Source: Nitrincola salilacus
Lineage (GTDB): Bacteria; Pseudomonadota; Gammaproteobacteria; Pseudomonadales; Balneatricaceae
NCBI RefSeq assembly: GCF_046271865.1
Contig: NZ_CP176580.1
Span: 2,542,001-2,606,000, forward strand
Length of the DNA: 64,000 nt
Direction of reading: 5' to 3'
In this document: positions 24,951 to 32,438 of the stretch, piece by piece
How the letters are laid out: each line of letters opens with the position of its first letter
How positions within the stretch are numbered: the first letter of the stretch is position 1
The notes under the pieces: model-generated
What the model saw: the letters and a program-made list of their open reading frames with translations, nothing else
What the model was told of the DNA's origin: nothing
Database searches by the model: none
Made by a program: the position numbers and the translations under genes

Positions 24951-25769
24951 ATGAAACGAACCGCATTCTTTATCTCAGATGGTACCGGCATCACGGCCGA
25001 AACACTTGGCAACAGCCTGTTAACGCAGTTCGAAAGCATCCACTTCACCTCCATCACGCTGCCCTATATCGACACGCTGGAGAAAGCCGAGGCTGCAGTT
25101 GCCAAGATCAATCAAGCCACTAAGCAGGATGGGGCTTCAGCCATCGTTTTCGATACCATCATCAATGAGGATATCCGCAACCTGATTGCGGCCAGCAACA
25201 GCTTCAAGATTGATGTGTTCGCCACCTTCCTCAAACCGCTGGAAAATGAGCTAGATACCCATTCCTCCTACTCCGTTGGCAAATCCCATGCGATACAGGA
25301 GACCAGCCGCTACAAGGAACGCATCGCCTCAGTCAACTTTGCTCTGGATAACGATGATGGAGCACGTACTCAGCAGTACGATAAGGCCGATATCATCATT
25401 GTCGGGGTATCACGTTGCGGTAAAACGCCCACCTGCCTGTATCTGGCACTGCAGTTCGGGATCAAGGCAGCAAACTATCCGATTACCATTGAGGATCTTG
25501 AACATTCGGGCCTGCCCAATATTCTCAGGAATTATCGGGATAAGCTCTTCGGGTTGACTATTGATCCCTTTCAACTCGCCGCGATCCGCCATGAGCGCCG
25601 CCCCAATAGCCAATACGCCTCAATGAATCAGTGTGAGTTTGAGGTGCGCGAGGTCGAAAAGCGCCTGCGTCAGGTGGATATCAAGATGATCAATACCACC
25701 TATTTTTCCATTGAGGAGATCGCCACACGTGTCATGGTTGAGTCGGGTCTCAAGCGGCGCTTAGCCTGA
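24951..25769 (+). CDS. ppsR: PEP synthase regulatory protein (kinase/pyrophosphorylase)
   Basis: A 272-residue DUF299-family bifunctional enzyme that inactivates PEP synthase by ADP-dependent threonine phosphorylation and reactivates it by phosphate-dependent pyrophosphorolysis. N-terminal FFISDGTGITAETLGNSLL and the P-loop-like GVSRCGKTPTCLYLA from Gly152 are diagnostic. Its target ppsA is 5 kb away on the other strand. It starts 3 bp after the Hpt gene without its own clear ribosome site, which suggests read-through translation from the signalling operon. Confidence 0.95.
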   Translation: MKRTAFFISDGTGITAETLGNSLLTQFESIHFTSITLPYIDTLEKAEAAVAKINQATKQDGASAIVFDTIINEDIRNLIAASNSFKIDVFATFLKPLENELDTHSSYSVGKSHAIQETSRYKERIASVNFALDNDDGARTQQYDKADIIIVGVSRCGKTPTCLYLALQFGIKAANYPITIEDLEHSGLPNILRNYRDKLFGLTIDPFQLAAIRHERRPNSQYASMNQCEFEVREVEKRLRQVDIKMINTTYFSIEEIATRVMVESGLKRRLA

Positions 25770-25778
25770 AATACCCAT

Positions 25779-28181
25779 TTACCACTGACAGTTCATGACT
25801 ATATATAGAGTGCGAAGCTGATCAACCAACTCCCTGCTGATCAGCTCCAACTGCGCAAAAGCCTGCTTTGCCCGCTGCTCCTGCCCATCCCCTTTAAGCT
25901 GATATATCTGAGCACTGAGCTTATCGATCTGTTGGTATAGCGGCTCAATCGCAGCAAATTCAGGCTGTTGACGCATGCGCCTGAAGTAGCCCTGTTTATA
26001 CCAGACTGATGATGCCTCGGATGAGTAAAGCGGAGGTGGAGTGGCACTCAGGTCGTTCAGATAGTTTTCAATCCCCCGCAGCCAGCCTCGATGATCCACC
26101 TCGGCATAGATCAGGGCCAGATTATCACGATTGACGGGGAAATTCTGGCACGCCTTCCAGGACTGGAAAGAGGTCCATTGCGAAACCCACTCAGAAAACG
26201 CATCTGCCTGAATCGGTCTGGAGATACCATAGCCCTGACCTATTTCGCACCCCAGTCTGAGAAGCAGCTCACCATGTTCCTCTGTTTCCACCCCTTCGGC
26301 CACCACGCTGCGTTGAAAAGCGGTCGCCAGACTGATAACACCCTGAACAAGGGTTGTATCCTCAACATCCCACAGCATGTCACGAACGAAGGTCTGGTCG
26401 ATCTTCAATGCTCCGGCTGGCAACCGCCGGAGATAGCTCAATGATGAATAGCCAGTGCCGAAGTCATCCAGAGAGAAGTGGATTCCCAGCTGCGCAATCT
26501 CCTTCATTACGCCCGAGACTTTGACAATATCCTCAAGGGCAGCGGTTTCGAGCACCTCCAGTTCCAGAAGATCTGTATCGACAAGCGGATATTCAGCCAA
26601 CAAACCCTGCAGGCGCTGCAGAAAGTCGGGTTGTTGTAAGTCAAGAGCCGCAATATTGACACTGAGACACAGTCTGAGCCCGGCTTGCTGCCAGAGCGTC
26701 TGTTGTTTCAGGGCGGCTCGCAACACCCAGGTATCCAGTTTAAAGATAGAACTGGTATCTTCAATAATCGGAAGAAAAGCAGCCGGAGACAAAACACCCT
26801 GCTGCGGATGGTTCCAGCGGATCAATGCTTCTGCGCCGATAATCTGCCCGGTGCGCATATTCACCTTGGGTTGATAGTAGAGTTCCATCTCTTCATTATC
26901 GATCGCCTGTTCGATACGCAGAATATTTTCCTGCTGGCTCGTGGTATTGCGCCCCTCAAACGGATCAAATACATGATAGCGATTTTTGCCCAGCGCTTTT
27001 GCCTGACACATCGCCTGATCGGCATGGCGCAAAAGAGTATCTGCGTCAGAGTCATCGTCTGGATAAAGCGTAACGCCCAGACTTGCCGAGACATGCAACT
27101 GGGTATTACGAAGCTGAATCGGCATGGTGATCGCATGGATCAGACGATCCAGAACAATCTTATACTCACCTGCATTACCGACATTTGACAGCACCACCAC
27201 AAACTCATCACCACCAAGGCGCGCCAGCGTATCGCCCGAACGCAACGCCTTTTTCAAGCGTTGGCCGACCTCAATCAATAATTGATCACCCAAGTCATTA
27301 CCATAGGTGTCATTGACCTCTTTAAAACCATCAAGATCCAGATAGACCAGCGCCAGTTGCTTATCCTTTTGCCTGGATTGCAGCGCCAGTTCCAATTGAT
27401 TGGTGAGCAGTGTTCGGTTAGGCAGACCCGTCAGTGCATCATAATGAACAGCATGCTCCAACTGCACCTGATGGCTCTTTTGCCGCGTAATATCCTGTTC
27501 CGTCAACAGCAGCACCTGATCGCCCCTGAACGGATCATAACCCAGTCTCAGTTCAATACGGTGCCAGCGTCCACGACCGGACACCTGTAGGTCCATCGTG
27601 ACTACACCGGAGCGATTACTCAGGAGGCGTTGCCGAATCAGATCGCCCTGTTCAGGGTCGGAAAAATAATCAGCCAGAAGATCATGTCCGCTCCGCACCA
27701 GTTCCGCTGCATGGTTACGACTCAGCAGATGCCCCAGCTCATCAAAAACAGAGATCATCAGCCCGGCATTGTCCTGCGCGGAGCTTTGATTTTCTACCTG
27801 ACGCTCGGCCTCGTCTCTTCGTGACAGCGCCTCAACCAGCATACCTGAGCGGCCGTCATCCAGCAGTACCGGCTTGCAGTAACACAATACATTCAGTGGC
27901 TCACCGTCAGGATAGAACACCCATTGCCGAGTGAACCACTTTGCACTCGATTCAGCTTCATTCGCTTGAGACTGATGAACAGAAAGCATGCCATCGTCAC
28001 GAAGTTTATCAGCTTCAAACTCGCGAGCTGTCAATACTTCAAGGCTGTCTGCTGACCATAACCGTACCGCTGCAGGGTTCGCCCAAAGCACCCGAGCATG
28101 CTCCAGATCAAACACCCAGACAGGCGTTTCCAACTGCTCAGGGTGAAAATGAAAACGGCTATGATGTAATGCTTTGCTCAT
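25779..28181 (-). CDS. PAS-GGDEF-EAL protein with degenerate CZB-like C-terminus
   Basis: 800 residues, cytosolic. Two PAS-like regions (about 10-115 and 130-245), GGDEF at about 255-420 with the intact motif from Gly323 (RLGGDEF), EAL at about 435-680 with E451-A-L, SVNIAAL, LEVLETAAL, DDFGTGYSS, LKIDQTF and AEGVET. The last 110 residues (DHRGWLRGIENYL, WYKQGYF, PEFAAIEPLYQQID) follow the chemoreceptor zinc-binding (CZB) pattern, but only the first His of the His-Cys-His-His ligand set is kept. Both c-di-GMP activities could be active. Convergent with ppsR (9 bp gap). Confidence 0.88.
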   Translation of the reverse strand: MSKALHHSRFHFHPEQLETPVWVFDLEHARVLWANPAAVRLWSADSLEVLTAREFEADKLRDDGMLSVHQSQANEAESSAKWFTRQWVFYPDGEPLNVLCYCKPVLLDDGRSGMLVEALSRRDEAERQVENQSSAQDNAGLMISVFDELGHLLSRNHAAELVRSGHDLLADYFSDPEQGDLIRQRLLSNRSGVVTMDLQVSGRGRWHRIELRLGYDPFRGDQVLLLTEQDITRQKSHQVQLEHAVHYDALTGLPNRTLLTNQLELALQSRQKDKQLALVYLDLDGFKEVNDTYGNDLGDQLLIEVGQRLKKALRSGDTLARLGGDEFVVVLSNVGNAGEYKIVLDRLIHAITMPIQLRNTQLHVSASLGVTLYPDDDSDADTLLRHADQAMCQAKALGKNRYHVFDPFEGRNTTSQQENILRIEQAIDNEEMELYYQPKVNMRTGQIIGAEALIRWNHPQQGVLSPAAFLPIIEDTSSIFKLDTWVLRAALKQQTLWQQAGLRLCLSVNIAALDLQQPDFLQRLQGLLAEYPLVDTDLLELEVLETAALEDIVKVSGVMKEIAQLGIHFSLDDFGTGYSSLSYLRRLPAGALKIDQTFVRDMLWDVEDTTLVQGVISLATAFQRSVVAEGVETEEHGELLLRLGCEIGQGYGISRPIQADAFSEWVSQWTSFQSWKACQNFPVNRDNLALIYAEVDHRGWLRGIENYLNDLSATPPPLYSSEASSVWYKQGYFRRMRQQPEFAAIEPLYQQIDKLSAQIYQLKGDGQEQRAKQAFAQLELISRELVDQLRTLYIVMNCQW

Positions 28182-28298
28182 CCAGGAATCCCTGCACTGA
28201 GTGATATAACAGCAGATATTAGGTAATTGTAGCGCTAAAAGCGATTAGTGCTATTATTGGATAAGTTGTAAAATTCCTGTTTCATACAGAGGCGTGCT

Positions 28299-29318
28299 AT
28301 GCAGTACTCAGATAATTCGCAACAGGCAGCTGAATTTCTTCGCCAGGCTGTTCCTCTGATGGTTAAGTACAAGATACCGCCTCACCCGCTCAATTACGCA
28401 CTCTGGTACACCTACGTTACTCAGCGACTGCCCACACTCAATCAGGAATTGGACAAAACCATCACCAAATATGGCACCTGTCCGGCTGGTTTTGAAGCAA
28501 AGCTCTTCAGAAACCATCTGATCAGTGATGAGATGGGGTCCTCCGATAAGTTGCAGTCTGCGCTGATCACCGTCGCCACCAGTCTGAATGAATCTGCCGG
28601 TGCTGCCGTCAAACATACGAGCGAATACAGTGCATTACTGCAGGAAAGCCTGGACGCCCTGAATAGCTCAGACCCGGATCTGCCGCTGGAGACGATTGCG
28701 CAATCCCTGTACGACAACACAGTGCAGGTATCCGCAACGGCAGAAATATTTCTGCAGCAGATCACCAATGCGCAGCAGGAGATTCAGCGCTTACAGGAAG
28801 AGCTCAGCAGTGCTCGACAGGATGTCTATATCGATACGATCACCAAGCTTTACAACCGCCGCTTCCTGGATGAAACACTGCAGCGAATCTGTTCAGGAAA
28901 CGATGACCCTATTCTGTCAGTAATCATGATGGATATTGATCACTTCAAGCAACTCAATGACCAATATGGTCATATCATGGGAGATCGTGCACTTCAGTGC
29001 ATAGGCCAGCTTTTGACTGAAGAGTGCCAGGATAAGGCTGACGCAGTGCGGTATGGCGGGGAAGAGTTTGCGGTATTACTGTATGAATGTGACAGCAACA
29101 AAGCCGCCATACTGGCTGACCGCCTGCGTCAGAAAATACAGTCTATCCGCATCAAACATAAACCGAGCGGTGTAGTCATCAATGCAATGACAGCCTCATT
29201 CGGTGTGACTGTGCAACAGGCGTTCGACTTGCCGGAGCAATTGATTGATCGAGCAGACAGGGCTCTGTATCAGGCAAAAGAAAACGGACGCAACCAGGTT
29301 CAAACGGTTCTGGACTGA
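28299..29318 (+). CDS. Diguanylate cyclase (GGDEF)
   Basis: 339 residues. The N-terminal about 1-165 is a helical region with no membrane span (QAAEFLRQAVPLMVKYKIPPH is its opening), ending in a coiled stretch (EIQRLQEELSSARQDV). The GGDEF domain (about 175-335) has DTITKLYNRRFLDE, MDIDHFKQLNDQYGH and the active motif GGEEF from Gly253. Makes cyclic-di-GMP from GTP. The ATG follows GAGG by 6 bases. Divergent from the PAS-GGDEF-EAL gene, so the two may share control. Confidence 0.9.
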   Translation: MQYSDNSQQAAEFLRQAVPLMVKYKIPPHPLNYALWYTYVTQRLPTLNQELDKTITKYGTCPAGFEAKLFRNHLISDEMGSSDKLQSALITVATSLNESAGAAVKHTSEYSALLQESLDALNSSDPDLPLETIAQSLYDNTVQVSATAEIFLQQITNAQQEIQRLQEELSSARQDVYIDTITKLYNRRFLDETLQRICSGNDDPILSVIMMDIDHFKQLNDQYGHIMGDRALQCIGQLLTEECQDKADAVRYGGEEFAVLLYECDSNKAAILADRLRQKIQSIRIKHKPSGVVINAMTASFGVTVQQAFDLPEQLIDRADRALYQAKENGRNQVQTVLD

Positions 29319-29433
29319 ATTGTTCTAACCCAGCAGTACATATCCTCAACTTGAATTAATAAAAAGAACTTACTGCAACCTTGAAAAGCAGAGGACCATA
29401 AAGCGACCCCCTGCATGATTCAAAGCAGTGTAT

Positions 29434-31110
29434 TCACGAAATCTTGAACTGCTGCACGTTTCTTTGCAAAGAGGCTGACAATACAGCAAGCTCCTGACTT
29501 GCAGACGTCACCTGACTGGCAGCTGTTGCTGTCTCATCAATCGCTTGAGTAATATTGCTGACATTGCGATTGATCTCCTCGGCAACTGAAGACTGCTCCT
29601 CCGCTGCTGTTGCTATCTGAGCATTCATATCGTTGATTGAAGCAACTGCAGCACTGATCGTTTTGAGTGCATCACCAGCCAGACCCGCTTTTTCAACCGT
29701 TTGCAACGCAAGACTCTGCCCCTCTTCCATCTGGTTCGCAGCCAGTGCCGAACTGTTTTGGACACGATCAATACGATCCTTGATATCTTCAGTGGAGTCC
29801 TGAGTTCTGCTGGCCAGTGACCTGACCTCATCCGCCACCACTGCAAACCCCCTGCCGTGATCTCCGGCCCTGGCGGCTTCAATGGCAGCATTCAATGCCA
29901 GCAGATTGGTTTGTTCCGCAATGCTCTGAATCACATCCAGAACACCTCCAATCTCCTTGCTGTCATCCACAAGCTTGAGAATATTACCAGTTATGCTTTC
30001 CACCTCTTTGGCAAGATTGTTGATCGCCTGAACCACTTCACTCACTGCCTCCATACCTGCTGAAGTGTCACTATCCGCTGATTGCGCCGCTCGAGCAGCT
30101 GCAGAAGCATTACTGGCAACATCCAGTACGGTAGCTGTCATCTGATTCATGGCTGTAGCCACCTGCGTGATTTCCGCCTGCTGCAACTGAACCTGAGCAT
30201 TGGTCTGAGCACTTGATGCAGAGAGCTCTTCAGCTGCAGCCGATACCTGTAACGACGCCTCAGACACCTCTTTCATCAATCTGCGAATCTTAACTATCAT
30301 CTGATCGAAACGGGCCAGCAAACTATCACTGTCACCTGGCCTCAATTTGATGGCTATGGTCAGATCTCCTTCCGCTACCTGATCAACAATCCGCATCACT
30401 TCGGCTGGCTCTCCTCCCAGCAAACGTAATGTATGACGGGTAATAAACCAGCCACATGCCAGCGCAACTAAAAAACCCAGAATCATGATGGTTGCAAGTA
30501 TTATCATAGATTGCACAGCGCTGGCATCTGCATCAGAGACGGTCTGCAAAGTATGATTTCGGTTGTACTCAACCATACGCGCTATATCCCCACTCAATGC
30601 TCCGGTCAGTGGCGCTATAGCCAAGCTCTGTTCACGATACACGTTGAACAAAGTCTCATATTCAGTTGAATCAGATGTGCGAGACAAACGTTCCATTTGA
30701 CTGTCCAGCTCGCGATACTGATCTTTCCACTGACTGTATTCTTGATTGAACTGCCGGAAAAGAGCCCCACCCTCTTCAGATTGAGGCAGGTCCGAATAGA
30801 GCTTTATAGCAGCATCCATCCGTAGCCACGAGGACTTTTGCCCCTCAGCAAGCTTCTTCAAATGATTCAAAGTATTGTTAGTAATCTGGGGAAACAGTAA
30901 CGACTCCAGTGTTTGAGCGTGAATTGACTGCCGCGCACTATCAATTTCATTAAGTGATAATACTGCCGGCATTCGAACTTCACCAAGGACTCTGATTTCA
31001 TGTTCCATTGTCCGCTCGCCCAAAAGGCCTATAGTTCCTACCAGAACAGCGATCAGAGCCACCAAAGAAAATCCTGTGTATAGCATTACACTCAGGCGTA
31101 TATTCTTCAT
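29434..31110 (-). CDS. Methyl-accepting chemotaxis protein
   Basis: About 558 residues from ATG 31110, which has AGAGGA 7 bases upstream (the in-frame start at 31140 does not). N-terminal membrane helix (SVMLYTGFSLVALIAVLVGTIG), a four-helix-bundle-type periplasmic sensor of about 150 residues, second helix (MIILATIMILGFLVALACGWF), HAMP, and a long cytoplasmic coiled coil. The hairpin tip AEQTNLLALNAAIEAARAGD and GFAVVADEVRSLASRT is the kinase-coupling region. No CheA, CheW or flagellar gene is near. Ligand unknown. Confidence 0.95.
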   Translation of the reverse strand: MKNIRLSVMLYTGFSLVALIAVLVGTIGLLGERTMEHEIRVLGEVRMPAVLSLNEIDSARQSIHAQTLESLLFPQITNNTLNHLKKLAEGQKSSWLRMDAAIKLYSDLPQSEEGGALFRQFNQEYSQWKDQYRELDSQMERLSRTSDSTEYETLFNVYREQSLAIAPLTGALSGDIARMVEYNRNHTLQTVSDADASAVQSMIILATIMILGFLVALACGWFITRHTLRLLGGEPAEVMRIVDQVAEGDLTIAIKLRPGDSDSLLARFDQMIVKIRRLMKEVSEASLQVSAAAEELSASSAQTNAQVQLQQAEITQVATAMNQMTATVLDVASNASAAARAAQSADSDTSAGMEAVSEVVQAINNLAKEVESITGNILKLVDDSKEIGGVLDVIQSIAEQTNLLALNAAIEAARAGDHGRGFAVVADEVRSLASRTQDSTEDIKDRIDRVQNSSALAANQMEEGQSLALQTVEKAGLAGDALKTISAAVASINDMNAQIATAAEEQSSVAEEINRNVSNITQAIDETATAASQVTSASQELAVLSASLQRNVQQFKIS

Positions 31111-31174
31111 CGACCCATCCTCTTCTGTGTTTATCAACACATTCGTTACTTAGGTATGGGGGACATTATCTCTT

Positions 31175-31217
31175 TTGTCAACGAGCTGTCATAAGCAGAC
31201 CTTAAGCTGCCGATAAA
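31175..31217 (+). promoter_or_regulatory. Leader copy A: PhoB-box-like promoter before the gene fragment
   Basis: TTGTCAACGAGCTGTCAT (31175-31192) matches the Pho box (CTGTCAT, 4 bases, CTGTCAY) at 12 of 14 informative positions. It continues as AAGCAGACCTTAAGCTGCCG, nearly the same as the leader of the intact gene at 35956. Over 43 bp I count 5 differences between the two. After 31217 the sequence jumps into the middle of the coding region. Confidence 0.6.
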
Positions 31218-31424
31218 TGAAGTGCTGAACGGACAACGCGGCTACTGGCAAAATGCCCTGACACAACGTTGGATCGACAGCCTGACACCCGAGCGAATCG
31301 ACTATCTGGCGCGTGAACACAAACTGGATCCGTTTGAGCTCTGCTCAGACCCCTATCGAAAACGCATGACGGGAGGATCAGATGATCACAACGGCATTTT
31401 TGCCGGACGTTGCGGTACACTGCT
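31218..31424 (+). pseudogene. Internal fragment of a PHP-glycosyltransferase gene (decayed copy)
   Basis: This segment copies bases 36620-36826 of the intact gene at 36021-38801. By hand alignment I count about 16 differences in 206 bp, of which only two change the protein (Phe to Leu, Thr to Ser). It covers the last PHP metal motif GGSDDHNG. The leader joins directly to codon 201 of the gene, as if about 621 bp had been removed, and homology stops abruptly at 31424. An open frame runs on to 31512 in unrelated sequence, but there is no start codon with a ribosome site, so I do not call it a functional gene. Confidence 0.85.
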
Positions 31425-31662
31425 ACCCACAGTTTCCGACGGTCAGTACTTTCGGTTTAGAGCCGCCTGTAACTCTTACTTGTCCAATATGGACTCTGCC
31501 AATAGCTTCTAGAGCCGGCCAGCCACATCATCGCCAAAAAAACCACTGCCTCTCTTTGTGATCTTGGTGCGCATAACCTGATACCCTGTATTAAGCCAGT
31601 TGAAAATTCTCCTGTTCAGGTTGGATTGATCAAACGAAAATCAGACATGAAAGTGAAGCCAT
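31425..31662. other. Spacer without recognised gene
   Basis: Sequence between the end of the PHP-glycosyltransferase fragment and the start of the zinc-ribbon PAS gene. It includes the read-on tail of the fragment frame to 31512. I see no repeat, terminator or RNA gene here; it must contain the promoter of the gene at 31663. Confidence 0.4.
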
Positions 31663-32238
31663 ATGAGCAACGATGCATACATTTACCGGATTGACAGCAC
31701 CGATACTATCACCAGCATCAGTGACAATTGGTATGGCTTCGCAGATTCTAACGCTTGGAGTAGCTCTCTGGTGCCGGAAGGAGTGGTAGGACGCAAGCTG
31801 TGGGATTTCATTCAGGATCTTGAGACACAGCAGCTGTATCAAGAGCTATTTAAAAGAGTAAGAGCAGGGGTAAGAAGCTCAGTGACTATCCCCTTCCGTT
31901 GTGACTCTCCAACTGAACGAAGATACCTTGAGCTTCAAATCGAGGCATTGCCAGATGAGCAAATCAAAATCACAAGTACAATTTGCCGCACGGAACCCCG
32001 GCCCTATACCAGCCTGCTTGATACGCAAATACCAAGATCGTCAGATATCGTGACAGTGTGCAGCATGTGCAAAAAACTGAAAATATCATCGGAGCAATGG
32101 GCTGAGCTTGAAGAAGGTTTAGCTCATCTCAGACTCTTTGAGGCTGACAAAGTGCCACAGTTGTCTCACGGACTATGTCGTTCATGTTTTCAGGTAGCAA
32201 TGAGAGAGCTGGATGAACCCTTCTGTTCTCATTCATGA
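31663..32238 (+). CDS. Small PAS-like protein with a C-terminal CX2C...CX2C zinc-ribbon-like motif
   Basis: 191 residues, cytosolic. Residues 1-110 look PAS-like (ITSISDNWYGFADSN at the start, then VVGRKLWDFIQDLETQQLYQ). Cys133-X2-Cys136 (TVCSMCKKLK) and Cys172-X2-Cys175 (SHGLCRSC) form a likely metal site. The same layout, C-x2-C-K-K ... W ... SHGxCxxC, is found appended to PAS or receiver modules in other signalling proteins, but there it is part of larger proteins; here it is alone. It sits between two remnants of the PHP-glycosyltransferase leader. Function unknown; sensing of redox or metal is possible. Confidence 0.7.
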   Translation: MSNDAYIYRIDSTDTITSISDNWYGFADSNAWSSSLVPEGVVGRKLWDFIQDLETQQLYQELFKRVRAGVRSSVTIPFRCDSPTERRYLELQIEALPDEQIKITSTICRTEPRPYTSLLDTQIPRSSDIVTVCSMCKKLKISSEQWAELEEGLAHLRLFEADKVPQLSHGLCRSCFQVAMRELDEPFCSHS

Positions 32239-32322
32239 TGTACTCAGGGTCAGCCCCATGCAGGTACGTCACTCTGAAGGTTGGAACCATAAGAGTCCTC
32301 AAACAAACGGTTTCACGAGAAC

Positions 32323-32410
32323 ATTTCAACGAACTGTCACAAGCAGACCTTAAGCTGCCGGCAAAAGCCAGTGGTAAGAGGCATACAGTACAGTCACACA
32401 TCCCGGTATC
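32323..32410 (+). repeat. Leader copy B: remnant of the PHP-glycosyltransferase promoter and 5' end
   Basis: The stretch aligns with 35956-36047: Pho-box-like ATTTCAACGAACTGTCAC (second half perfect), then AAGCAGACCTTAAGCTGCCG, AAAGCCAGTGG, the ribosome-site region AAGAGG, and a decayed start where GTG is now GTA, followed by about 20 bp resembling the first codons (CACATCCCGG). No coding region follows; the next gene is the 3' end of a minus-strand kinase. A dead copy. Confidence 0.8.
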
Positions 32411-32438
32411 CGAGGGGTCAAACAGGCGATTGATCCAG

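Noticed and set aside
31222..31512. 96-residue open frame as a functional small protein
   Set aside because: It starts inside a gene fragment without ribosome site, and its tail after 31424 has no relation to the parent gene. Called as pseudogene instead.
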